From Mycobacterium sp. PO1 (GTDB lineage: Bacteria; Actinomycetota; Actinomycetes; Mycobacteriales; Mycobacteriaceae), in the NCBI RefSeq assembly GCF_017312405.1, contig NZ_BLTG01000074.1, forward strand, positions 1-64,000: a DNA stretch of 64,000 nucleotides. The letters run 5' to 3'. The notes beneath the pieces were generated by a model, which made no database searches, was not told the DNA's origin, and was given only the letters and a program-made list of their open reading frames with translations. Below, piece by piece: positions 52,087 through 59,777 of this stretch (its first letter is position 1; every line of letters begins with the position of its first letter). Both the position numbers and the translations under genes were made by a program.

Positions 52087-53580
52087 TCAGGCCGTCGACG
52101 CCGCAACGGGAGACGGTTGCGGCGATTTCGACGGCCGCGGGGCGAACAGATCTGTGGCGGTGCTCCGTCCGCGCAGCGTGGTCTGTCCGGCGGCAGTCCA
52201 GCGCACTCGCTCGGCGGTCGCGGCGACGGACCTCGCGGCGCCGGAACACAATGTGCGGGTAGCGAATTGCTTGGCGTGATCAGCCAGCCGCGCCGCCTCG
52301 TTCACCGCGTCGCCGACGACGGTGTACTCGTAGCGGTTCTCGGCACCGATGTTGCCGGCGAAAACCGGACCGGCCGATACCCCGATGCCGAAATCGAGCG
52401 GCAAGCTGCGCAGTTCGTCGGCCAGTGCGCGGGCTGTGGACAACGCCGCGGTTGCGGGTTCGTCGACGCGCAGCGGCGCGCCGAACACCGCCAGCGCGGC
52501 GTCGCCCTGGAACTTGTTGATGAGTCCGTGGTGCGCGTCGACCTGTGCCACGACGATGCGGAAGAAGTCGTTCAGCACCTCGGCGACCTCATGGGGCTCG
52601 CGGTCGACGGCGAGTTGGGTGGAGTCGACGAGATCGATGAACAACACCGCGACGTCGCGTTCGTCTCCGGTCGATGTCTCCTCGGCGGCGACGGCGTGGC
52701 GGGCGACTTCCTCACCGACGTGCCGGCCGAACAGGTCTCGGAGTCGATCGCGTTCCCGCAGCCCGGCGACCATGCTGTTGAAGCCGCTCTGCAACCGGCC
52801 GATCTCGGACCATTCGTAGACGTCGACGGAACGGTCGATGTGGCCGCGCTCGACGTCGGCCATCGCCTCGATCACCTGGTTGACCGGATCGGAGATCGAC
52901 ATCGACACCAGGATCATGGCCCGCAGGCCGAGCAGCACGGCCACCAGCGCCAACACCAACAGAGCCAGGTCGATCGACGTCGACTCGTCGATGAGCCAAC
53001 TGTTGGACCGCATGACCAGCAGCAGCGCGATCGCCGATCCGGGCAGCGCCGTGCACACCAGCCACATGATCAACAACCGCGATCGAACCCCCGGCACCGA
53101 ACGCCGATACCGGCCTGGCGAGACACCCGCCAGGATGGGGCGAAGGGTGCGCAGGGTGAACAGGAAGCCGGTGCTGACGGTGGCCACCGCGCCGAACAGC
53201 ATGGTCGACGCGATCACCATGAGGGCGGCCGGCCCCGCGGTGTGGTTGAGCGGTATCAGGATCGCGGTCGCCAACAGCCACGGTGCCAAGGTGATCGCTG
53301 CTTGCCGTCGGGTGATCCTCGAGGCGCTACGAACCTGTTTGTCCGTCGGAGGTGACTCGCTGCCTAGCCAGCGCAGGGTGGGCCGCACCGTCAGCGTGGC
53401 GCCGACGGCCACCAGGGTGGTGCCCGCGACGACCTGGACGGCCAGGATGACCAGGCCCTGCGCATTCCACGTGCTCCGCCCACCCAGCGACATGACGATC
53501 GCCACGACCTCGGCCAGCGTCAGAAGGTAGGCCCACGACAGGCCCGCGACGTAGCGCATCAGCAGCCGACGAGGCCTCAC
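52087..53580 (-). CDS. Membrane adenylate cyclase, class III, with HAMP domain
   Basis: A 497-residue second cyclase of the window. About six membrane helices (residues 10-235), HAMP linker with SISDPVNQVIEAMADVERG and FNSMVAGLRERDRLRDLFG, then the cyclase domain: metal Asp in VLFIDLVDST and KFQGDAALAVFGAP, Lys of NKFQGD, Thr of EYTVVG, VNEAARL. All catalytic residues are present. GTG at 53580 (ATG 53559 is an alternative). It converges with the SnoaL operon and is not coupled to neighbours. Confidence 0.92.
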   Translation of the reverse strand: MRPRRLLMRYVAGLSWAYLLTLAEVVAIVMSLGGRSTWNAQGLVILAVQVVAGTTLVAVGATLTVRPTLRWLGSESPPTDKQVRSASRITRRQAAITLAPWLLATAILIPLNHTAGPAALMVIASTMLFGAVATVSTGFLFTLRTLRPILAGVSPGRYRRSVPGVRSRLLIMWLVCTALPGSAIALLLVMRSNSWLIDESTSIDLALLVLALVAVLLGLRAMILVSMSISDPVNQVIEAMADVERGHIDRSVDVYEWSEIGRLQSGFNSMVAGLRERDRLRDLFGRHVGEEVARHAVAAEETSTGDERDVAVLFIDLVDSTQLAVDREPHEVAEVLNDFFRIVVAQVDAHHGLINKFQGDAALAVFGAPLRVDEPATAALSTARALADELRSLPLDFGIGVSAGPVFAGNIGAENRYEYTVVGDAVNEAARLADHAKQFATRTLCSGAARSVAATAERVRWTAAGQTTLRGRSTATDLFAPRPSKSPQPSPVAASTA

Positions 53581-53664
53581 ACGGCCGAAGGTATCAGCCG
53601 GCGGCCACGAGGGTTCGCCTTCATTGCGGCGCGCCGAGACCCAGCGGGGGCCCGGCTTGCGGTG

Positions 53665-53967
53665 TCAGTCGCTGGCGGGCAGCGGCTTTGCCTCCTTGAG
53701 TGACAGGGGAGTCGACCCGATGCTCAGTGTGCCCTTGCCGGCCTTGGTCACCAGGACCTCGGCGCCGGTGTCGTCGACGTAGCGCTTACCCATCAGCGTG
53801 CCGTCGGACATCGAGTCGTCGATCGTGAGTGAGGTGTCGGCCTCGCCACCGATCGGGACCATCGGTGCGCCGCCTGCGCGCAGGTCATCGAGGCTGTCGG
53901 CGCTGCGCACAACGATCACCTGGGTGTCACAGACTTGGCTTTGCAGCCGTGTGCCGTTCTTGATCAT
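53665..53967 (-). CDS. Small conserved-type protein downstream of an AMP ligase
   Basis: A 100-residue soluble protein: MIKNGTRLQSQVCDTQVIVVR at the start with one Cys (14), then LRAGGAPMVPIGGE and a C-terminal TGAEVLVTKAGKGTLSIG. I do not recognise a named domain with certainty; small proteins with a similar GTRL-S-VC-T-V-VVR start are, from memory, found beside acyl-CoA ligases in actinobacteria. ATG 53967 overlaps the ligase stop (ATGA), with GAAGGAG upstream. Possibly an assembly partner of the ligase; unproven. Confidence 0.8.
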   Translation of the reverse strand: MIKNGTRLQSQVCDTQVIVVRSADSLDDLRAGGAPMVPIGGEADTSLTIDDSMSDGTLMGKRYVDDTGAEVLVTKAGKGTLSIGSTPLSLKEAKPLPASD

Positions 53968-55472
53968 GCGGGCTCCTTCGACTGGGCGTTGAGTTCGTCG
54001 ACGAGGTCGCGGCGTAGCACCTTGCCGGTCGCGTTGGTCGGCAGTTCGTTCCGGAACACGACCCGGTCGGGGGTACGCGATCCGCGCAGCTGTGAGCGAA
54101 CGTAGCTGCGGAGGTCTTCGATATCGGGTTCGGTGCCAGGGCGGGGTACCACGACCGCGACGATGATCTGGCCCCATCCGCGGTCGTCGGCACCGACGAC
54201 GGCGCACTCACGGACGTGGGGATGCTCGACCAGGACGTCCTCGATCTCGGCGGGCGCGATGTTCTCGCCACCCCGGATGATCGTGTCGTCGGAGCGTCCC
54301 CCGATGAACAGATAACCCTGCTCGTCGAGGAACGCGACGTCTCGGGTCGGGAACCAGCCCTGCTCGTCGAGCACCGAGCCGATGTCGGTGTACTTGCCGG
54401 ATACCTGTTCACCGCGGACGAACAGTTCGCCGGGTTCGCCTGCACCACACACGGTGCCGTCCTCGCGGCGGATCTCGACCTCGATTCCCGGCACCGGCCG
54501 GCCCACCGACCCGAGCCGGCGGACGACGGCCGGGTCGTCGGCGGCCAGCGCGTCGCGGTGGTCGTCGGGGGTGAGCACTGCGATGGTGGAACTGGTCTCG
54601 GTGAGTCCGTAGGCGTTGACGAAGCCCACGTCGGGCAGCAGCTCCAGCGCCCTACGGACCAGCGGCAGCGCGACCTTCGATCCGCCGTAGGCCAGTGTGC
54701 GCAGGTGGGGCAGCGTGACGCCCCGCGAGTCGAGCACGGTGACGATGCGGTCCAACATCGTGGGCACCACGGTCGCCGACGTGACACCCTCGTCGAGCAC
54801 CAGCTGTACCCACTTGTCGGCGTCGAAGTGTCGCAGGTACACCATCTTCCGACCTGCGTACAGGTTGGACAGCGCCGCGCTGACGCCGGCGATGTGATAC
54901 GGCGGCACGCAGATCAACGCAGCATCACCGGGTTCGGCGGAGGCGAACTCGACGGTGCCGGTGATGTAACTGGTCAGATTCGTGTGGGTGAGCTCGACCG
55001 CCTTCGGCTTCGACGTGGTTCCCGAGGTGAACAGCACCACGCCCACTGCGTCAGGGTCGGCGAACTCCGCGGCCGGTTCGGCGGTCCGTGCCGACTCGAG
55101 GAACTCGGCGGAGCCGATGGTCCGGTAGCCCTCTCCCACGGCGTCGCGATACTCGTCGTCGACGACCACCAGGGGGTCGGGCAGGCGATCCAGCAGTGCG
55201 CGCAGGCCGTCGGCCGACAACCGGTAGTTCAGCGGGGTGAGCGGAACTGCGGCGCGGGCCGAGGCGAACAACAGCAGCGGCAGCATCGCGCCGCCGGTGC
55301 CGACATAGGCGACATGGCGAGCACCCGACGCCGCGATGACGCCGGCCCCGCCGTCGGCCAGCGTGCTCAGTTCCTCGGTGGTGAGCCGGATATCGTCGTC
55401 GACCACCGCCGTCTGCTCAGCGTCGGCCGACGCGGCCTCCTGGGCCATCTCCAGCAGCAACGAAATGCTCAT
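53964..55472 (-). CDS. Class I adenylate-forming acyl-CoA ligase
   Basis: A 502-residue ANL-superfamily enzyme that activates a carboxylic acid via acyl-AMP to its CoA thioester. P-loop VVLFTSGTTSKPKAVELTH, A5-type NAYGLTETSSTIAVL, A7/A8 FPTRDVAFLDEQGYLFIGGRSDD and the final catalytic lysine in TNATGKVLRRDL. ATG 55472 overlaps the SDR stop by 4 bp. It forms a SDR-ligase-small protein operon. Substrate class unclear; sequence is closer to FadD-type than to fatty acyl-AMP ligases. Confidence 0.92.
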   Translation of the reverse strand: MSISLLLEMAQEAASADAEQTAVVDDDIRLTTEELSTLADGGAGVIAASGARHVAYVGTGGAMLPLLLFASARAAVPLTPLNYRLSADGLRALLDRLPDPLVVVDDEYRDAVGEGYRTIGSAEFLESARTAEPAAEFADPDAVGVVLFTSGTTSKPKAVELTHTNLTSYITGTVEFASAEPGDAALICVPPYHIAGVSAALSNLYAGRKMVYLRHFDADKWVQLVLDEGVTSATVVPTMLDRIVTVLDSRGVTLPHLRTLAYGGSKVALPLVRRALELLPDVGFVNAYGLTETSSTIAVLTPDDHRDALAADDPAVVRRLGSVGRPVPGIEVEIRREDGTVCGAGEPGELFVRGEQVSGKYTDIGSVLDEQGWFPTRDVAFLDEQGYLFIGGRSDDTIIRGGENIAPAEIEDVLVEHPHVRECAVVGADDRGWGQIIVAVVVPRPGTEPDIEDLRSYVRSQLRGSRTPDRVVFRNELPTNATGKVLRRDLVDELNAQSKEPA

Positions 55473-56491
55473 GATTTGTCCACGAAGATATCCCCCATCG
55501 GGTCCTCGCCACCGCCGTAACGCGACAGATCGGTCATGCCCGCGGCGGTGAGCACGTCGGCGTCGATGTAACACTGCCCGTTCGCCTCGGCCGCGGGCTT
55601 GTCGAAGATCTCGACGGCGGCGTCAGCCATGATGTCGGGGTGCCTCGACGCCTTCACCAGGTCGTCGCCGGCGGCGAGGTTGGACACGGCCGAGGTCGCG
55701 ATGTACGTCTGCGGCCACAGGCAGCTGAATGCGATTCCGGCGTCGCGGTATTCGGCCGCCCAGCCCAGCGAGAGCAGCGTCATCCCGTACTTGGACAGCG
55801 TGTAGGAGGGATGCGCACCCAGCCAGTGCGGGTTCATGTTCAGCGGCGGCGAGAGCGTCATGACATGGGCTGAGAGCTCGTTTACTCCTTGCGTGCGCAG
55901 GGTTTGATTTGCTCCTTGCGTGCGCAGGGCCTCCTTTGCTCCTTGCGTGCGCAGGGCCTCCTTTGCTCCTTGCGTGCGCAGGGCCTCATTCGCTCCTTGC
56001 GTGCGCAGTGCCGACTTCCGCAGGTGCGGCAGCGCCGCCTTGGTGAGCAGGAACGTGCCGCGGACGTTGATGTCCATCATCAGGTCGAACTTCTTGGTGG
56101 GGAGGGTCTCGGTCGGTTCAGTGGCGATCGCGCTGGCGTTGTTCACCACGATGTCGATGCCGCCGAAGCGCTCGATGGCGGTGTCGACGGCACGAACGAC
56201 GTCGTCTTCGTTGCGCACGTCCCCGACGACGGCAACTCCCTTACCTCCGGCCGCGTCGACCTCGGCGACAGCGGTGTGCACCGTGCCGGGCAACTTCGGA
56301 TGTGGTTCGGCGGTCTTGGCCAGCAGGACGACGTTGGCGCCCCGTCGGGCCGCCCCCAGCGCGATGGCGAGCCCGATACCCCGGCTGCCTCCCGAGACCA
56401 CCACGGTGCGGTCGGTGAGCGCTGTGTTCGACGATGGCGATCGGGCCAACTCGGCTCTCCTCGATGCAGGAACAGATAGTGTCGTTCTCAT
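55469..56491 (-). CDS. SDR (HSDL2-like) with an internal tandem-repeat insertion
   Basis: A 340-residue SDR resembling hydroxysteroid dehydrogenase-like 2. The cofactor loop is VVVSGGSRGIGLAIALG, NNASAIA follows, and the catalytic YTLSKYGMTL is near 237-246. Between PHLRKS and HVMTLSPPL lies a 45-residue insertion of LRTQGANEA-type nonapeptides (five copies) at a surface position before the active-site strand, which homologues fill with a short loop. The start is uncertain: ATG 56491 has no ribosome site and sits on a palindrome, and TTG 56449 preceded by GAGGAG is a good alternative. Divergent from the mutase. Confidence 0.85.
   Translation of the reverse strand: MRTTLSVPASRRAELARSPSSNTALTDRTVVVSGGSRGIGLAIALGAARRGANVVLLAKTAEPHPKLPGTVHTAVAEVDAAGGKGVAVVGDVRNEDDVVRAVDTAIERFGGIDIVVNNASAIATEPTETLPTKKFDLMMDINVRGTFLLTKAALPHLRKSALRTQGANEALRTQGAKEALRTQGAKEALRTQGANQTLRTQGVNELSAHVMTLSPPLNMNPHWLGAHPSYTLSKYGMTLLSLGWAAEYRDAGIAFSCLWPQTYIATSAVSNLAAGDDLVKASRHPDIMADAAVEIFDKPAAEANGQCYIDADVLTAAGMTDLSRYGGGEDPMGDIFVDKS
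55885..56019. repeat. In-frame 27-bp tandem repeat inside the SDR gene
   Basis: Five copies at 27-bp spacing; the conserved core CTCCTTGCGTGCGCAG begins at 55885, 55912, 55939, 55966 and 55993. The following 11 bp vary (GGGTTTGATTTG, GGCCTCCTTTG). On the minus strand each unit encodes LRTQGAxEx, so expansion or loss preserves the frame. Confidence 0.93.
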
Positions 56492-56502
56492 TTTACGGGA
56501 AC
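56484..56502. promoter_or_regulatory. Imperfect 19-bp palindrome overlapping the SDR start
   Basis: GTTCTC-ATTTTAC-GGGAAC: arms match at 5 of 6 positions. It lies in the 132-bp, relatively AT-rich divergent region between the SDR operon and the mutase operon. Size and position fit a TetR- or GntR-type operator, but symmetry is incomplete. Confidence 0.4.
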
Positions 56503-56610
56503 CAGATAATCGCCGTGTACCGGGGTTTCGGTCACTGGCTAGGGTTGTGTGGACCCAGCTTGGCGTGCGGCTTTCCCACAAGCGGTATTGGCATTCTCAT
56601 TTTTTGCAAG

Positions 56611-56616
56611 TACGTT
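56611..56616 (+). promoter_or_regulatory. Possible -10 element for a leaderless mutase transcript
   Basis: TACGTT fits the mycobacterial TANNNT -10 pattern and lies 7 nt before the mutase ATG at 56624. There is no purine-rich ribosome site upstream of that ATG, so the mRNA may start at or next to the start codon. Confidence 0.4.
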
Positions 56617-56623
56617 ATCCTCG

Positions 56624-58213
56624 ATGTCTCAGCCAGTCGATCCCACCGTGCAGACTCCCTCCGGGATTCCGCTGGAACCGGTGTACGGTCCGGCGCAGCG
56701 GGCCGCGGACCCCCCACCACCGGGGACGTATCCATTCACGCGCGGGAACTTCGCCTCGGGCTACCGGGGCAAGACCTGGACGTTTCGGCAGTACTCCGGT
56801 TTCGGCACCGCCGAGGAGTCCAACCGTCGGTACCGCTACCTGCTCGACCAGGGCGGCACGGGGCTGTCGGTGGCGCTGGACTTGCCCACCCAGTGCGGCT
56901 ATGACTCCGACGATCCCGAATACGGCGAGGAGGTCGGACGGGTCGGCGTCGCGGTGGACACGCTGGCCGACGCCGAGATCCTCTTCGACGGCATTCCGCT
57001 GGACAAGATCAGCACCAGCTTCACCATCAACGGCACGGCGGCCATCCTGCTGGCGTTCTACGTCGCAGCGGCCGAGAAGAAAGGCGTGCCACGGGAGAAG
57101 CTCACCGGCACGATCCAGAACGACATCCTGAAGGAATACGCGTCCCGAGGAACCTGGATCTGGCCGCCCGAGCCGTCGCTGCGACTGATCGCCGACACCA
57201 TCGAGTTCTGCGCGGCTGAGGTGCCGCGGTTCAATGCGATCTCGGTCGCCGGCGCCCATTTTCGGGATGCGGGCGCCAACGCGGTGCAGGAGATGGCTTT
57301 CACACTGGCCGACGGAGTCACCTACTGCGACACCGTGGTCGAACGCGGACGGATGACCATCGACAAGTTCGCTCCGCAGATCTCGTTCTTCTTCTACACC
57401 CACGGGGACTTCTTCGAAGAGATCGCGAAGTACCGGGCCGGTCGGCGCCGGTGGGCCACGATCGTGCGCGAGCGTTACGGGGCGAGCACCGACAAGGCCT
57501 CGATGTTCCGGTTCGGGTGCGTGGCCGGTGGGGCATCGCTGTACGCGCCGCAAGCCCAGAACAATCTGGTGCGGGTGGCCTACGAGGCGATGGCGGCGGT
57601 CCTCGGCGGCGTGCAGTCCATGTTCACCGCCGCCTGGGACGAGCCTTTCGCCCTTCCCAGCGAGGAATCGGCGACCCTGGCGCTGCGCACGCAGCAGATC
57701 CTGGCTTACGAAACGGGAGTGACGAAGGTGGCCGACCCGCTCGGCGGGTCCTATTTCGTCGAGGCGCTCACCGATGCCACCGAGGAGAAGATCGTCGAGA
57801 TCATGCATGACCTCGAGCTGCACGGGGGCATGGTGCGCTGCATCGAAGACGGCTACCTGCAAGGCCTGATTGCCGACGAGGCCTACAAGATCCACCAGGA
57901 AGTGGAATCGGGTGCGCGGCCCGTGGTCGGCGTCAACAAGTTCGTCACCGAAGAGGACCCGCCCGAGATCGCGACGTACGAACTCGACGCCGAAGGCCGC
58001 GACATGCAGCTCAAGCGGCTGAAAGCGGTGAAGGCCGAACGTGACGGCGCCGCGGTCGAGGCGGCCCTGGCGGCGCTGGCCAGATCCGCCGACGGTGACG
58101 ACAACCTGATGCACAAGCTCATCGACTGTGCCAACGCCTACTGCACGGTGGGGGAGATGGTCACCACACTGAAATCGGTGTGGGGCGAGTTTCAGCAGCC
58201 TGTCGTCTTCTAG
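56624..58213 (+). CDS. Cobalamin-dependent acyl-CoA mutase, large subunit, divergent
   Basis: A 529-residue TIM-barrel subunit of the methylmalonyl-CoA mutase family, which rearranges carbon skeletons by a B12 radical mechanism. It carries PFTRGNFASGYRGKTWTFRQ, LTGTIQNDILKEY, the catalytic-type His212 in VAGAHFRDAG and Tyr57 in RQYSGF. It differs from known types: THRG is TQCG (89-92), the R-x-H-x-QTSG acyl-site motif reads RFGCVAGG (296-303), and the R-x-R-N-TQ signature reads LALRTQQILAYE. The C-terminal B12 domain is a separate gene. Substrate not assignable; isobutyryl-, 2-hydroxyisobutyryl- or pivalyl-CoA-like reactions are possibilities only. Confidence 0.9.
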   Translation: MSQPVDPTVQTPSGIPLEPVYGPAQRAADPPPPGTYPFTRGNFASGYRGKTWTFRQYSGFGTAEESNRRYRYLLDQGGTGLSVALDLPTQCGYDSDDPEYGEEVGRVGVAVDTLADAEILFDGIPLDKISTSFTINGTAAILLAFYVAAAEKKGVPREKLTGTIQNDILKEYASRGTWIWPPEPSLRLIADTIEFCAAEVPRFNAISVAGAHFRDAGANAVQEMAFTLADGVTYCDTVVERGRMTIDKFAPQISFFFYTHGDFFEEIAKYRAGRRRWATIVRERYGASTDKASMFRFGCVAGGASLYAPQAQNNLVRVAYEAMAAVLGGVQSMFTAAWDEPFALPSEESATLALRTQQILAYETGVTKVADPLGGSYFVEALTDATEEKIVEIMHDLELHGGMVRCIEDGYLQGLIADEAYKIHQEVESGARPVVGVNKFVTEEDPPEIATYELDAEGRDMQLKRLKAVKAERDGAAVEAALAALARSADGDDNLMHKLIDCANAYCTVGEMVTTLKSVWGEFQQPVVF

Positions 58214-58229
58214 AGGAGGAGCTGTTCTA

Positions 58230-58304
58230 GTGCGCACGCGAGGAGCACAGCCGGTGATGCCGCGGGATGCCGCGCCGAGTCGGAGTGGAGGAGCGGGCAC
58301 ATGA
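58230..58304 (+). CDS. Putative 24-residue small ORF between mutase subunits
   Basis: GTG at 58230 follows GAGGAGG (58213-58219) at good spacing, and its TGA overlaps the small-subunit ATG (ATGA at 58301-58304). It encodes a basic Arg/Pro/Gly-rich peptide starting VRTRGAQPV. It could be a coupling leader that carries ribosomes to the small subunit, or an accident of high-GC sequence. Confidence 0.3.
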   Translation: MRTRGAQPVMPRDAAPSRSGGAGT

Positions 58305-58702
58305 GTGTGCGGGTACTCGTGGCCAAACCCGGACTGGACGGTCACGACCGGGGCGCCAAGATCGTGGCCAGGACACTGCGCGACGCCGGATTCGAGGTCA
58401 TCTACACCGGCATCCGGCAGCGCATCGAGGATATCGTCTCGATCGCGCTGCAGGAAGACGTTGCACTGGTGGGTCTTTCGATCCTCTCGGGCGCGCACGT
58501 GGCACTGACCACCCGCACCGTCGACGCATTGCGGGCTGCCGACGCCGGCGACATCGCCGTCGTCGTCGGCGGGACCATTCCGCAATCCGATGTCCAGAAG
58601 CTCCTGGACGCCGGTGCGGCAGCCGTGTTCCCGACCGGTACGTCGCTGGAGGATCTGGTGCGCGACGTGCGGGCTCTGACCGCCAAGGTGGAGCAGGGGT
58701 GA
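58301..58702 (+). CDS. Cobalamin-dependent acyl-CoA mutase, small (B12-binding) subunit
   Basis: A 133-residue Rossmann-like cobalamin domain. The motif GLDGHDRG contains Asp13 and the cobalt-ligating His15 (DxHxxG), followed by LVGLSILSGAH and VVVGGTIP, which cradle the nucleotide tail in base-off/His-on binding. It partners the large subunit encoded 88 bp upstream. ATG 58301 with GGAGGAG upstream. The split two-gene form is that of isobutyryl-, 2-hydroxyisobutyryl- and pivalyl-CoA mutases rather than fused bacterial methylmalonyl-CoA mutases. Confidence 0.95.
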   Translation: MSVRVLVAKPGLDGHDRGAKIVARTLRDAGFEVIYTGIRQRIEDIVSIALQEDVALVGLSILSGAHVALTTRTVDALRAADAGDIAVVVGGTIPQSDVQKLLDAGAAAVFPTGTSLEDLVRDVRALTAKVEQG

Positions 58703-58788
58703 GCGCGCCGACGGTGTGCGGGTTGCGACTCCGGCCGCTCGTGGTCGCAGGGGCCGCATATTCGGTGACATCGAGGGAGGGTGTATGA
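58699..58788 (+). CDS. Putative 29-residue small ORF between mutase and oxidoreductase
   Basis: GTG 58699 overlaps the small-subunit TGA (GTGA), and its own TGA overlaps the oxidoreductase ATG (ATGA, 58785-58788). The peptide VSAPTVCGLRLRPLVVAG has a short hydrophobic stretch. The exact fit at both ends is notable, but the downstream gene has its own ribosome site (GAGGGAGGG), so translation is unproven. Confidence 0.28.
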   Translation: MSAPTVCGLRLRPLVVAGAAYSVTSREGV

Positions 58789-59738
58789 GACTCGGCGTGA
58801 TGATCGGTGCCGAACGAGGCGACATGGCGCGCAAGGTGACCAAACTGGTCGCCGACATCGAGTGGGCCGAGCAGGCCGGTCTGGCCACGGCGTGGATGCC
58901 GCAGGTGCCCGACGACTTCGACTGCCTGACGATGGTGGCGCTGATGGCCGCGCACACCTCGCGCATCGAGCTGGGTACCGCGGTGGTGCCGCTGCAGGCT
59001 CAGCATCCGATAGCACTGGCCCGCCAGGCCCTTTCGGTGCACGCCATGGCGCAGGGCCGGCTGGCGCTCGGGGTCGGTCCGTCACACCACTGGATCGTCC
59101 GGGACATGCTGGGGCTGCCCTACGAGAAGCCGGCGGCCTATACCCGGGACTACCTCGAGGTGCTCGACGCCGCACTGACCGGCCCGGGGTCCGTCGACGT
59201 CCAGAACGACACGTTCACCGTGCACAATCCCACCGCATTGGGCGCCGAAACGCCGATGCCTGTTCTGGTCGCCGCGCTGGGCCCGGTGATGCTCCAGATC
59301 GCCGGAGCGCATGCCGACGGCACCGTTCTGTGGATGGCCGACGAGAAGGCCATCGGCGAGCACATCGCACCCAAGATCACCAAGTCTGCAGCCGAGGCCG
59401 GCCGGCCGGCCCCGCGCATCGTCGCCGGCATCCCGGTGTGCCTGTGCGCGAACTCGGAAATCGACGCCGCCAAGGAACGCGCCAACCGGATTCTCGCGGA
59501 GGCCGAGACGTCGCCGAACTATCAGCGCCTGCTCGACCGCGGTGACGCGCGTGACGTCGGTGACCTCTGTGCGGCCGGCGACGAAGAGGCCATCCTGGCG
59601 CGCTTCAAGCGGTTCGCCGATGCCGGTGTCACCGACCTGTCGGTGCGACTGCTGCCGATCGGAGACACCCGCGACGAGTTGATCGCGTCGAAGTACCGCA
59701 CCCGCGAGGTGATCGCCGAACTGGCCAAGGCCGTATGA
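58785..59738 (+). CDS. LLM-class (luciferase-like) F420-dependent oxidoreductase
   Basis: A 317-residue bacterial-luciferase-fold TIM barrel: MRLGVMIGAERGDMARKV, AEQAGLATAWMPQVPDDFD, IELGTAVVPLQAQHPIALARQA, LGVGPSHHWIV, and VLVAALGPVMLQIAGAHADG. These features are typical of mycobacterial F420-using enzymes that reduce or dehydrogenate alcohols, ketones or thioester intermediates. ATG 58785 with a strong GAGGGAGGG ribosome site. It is 40 bp before the CoA-transferase, in the mutase operon. Confidence 0.9.
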   Translation: MRLGVMIGAERGDMARKVTKLVADIEWAEQAGLATAWMPQVPDDFDCLTMVALMAAHTSRIELGTAVVPLQAQHPIALARQALSVHAMAQGRLALGVGPSHHWIVRDMLGLPYEKPAAYTRDYLEVLDAALTGPGSVDVQNDTFTVHNPTALGAETPMPVLVAALGPVMLQIAGAHADGTVLWMADEKAIGEHIAPKITKSAAEAGRPAPRIVAGIPVCLCANSEIDAAKERANRILAEAETSPNYQRLLDRGDARDVGDLCAAGDEEAILARFKRFADAGVTDLSVRLLPIGDTRDELIASKYRTREVIAELAKAV

Positions 59739-59777
59739 TCACCGTCTGCCGTGGATGAGACGCCGAAGGGAACCGCA

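Noticed and set aside
55920..57131. 403-codon plus-strand frame running through the 27-bp repeat and into the mutase
   Set aside because: Repeat-derived RRASFAPC peptide and out-of-phase mutase sequence; the minus-strand SDR and the mutase explain the coding signal.
56615..58966. 783-codon open frame antisense to the mutase
   Set aside because: It mirrors real genes on the plus strand, has no family resemblance and results from GC-rich third positions.
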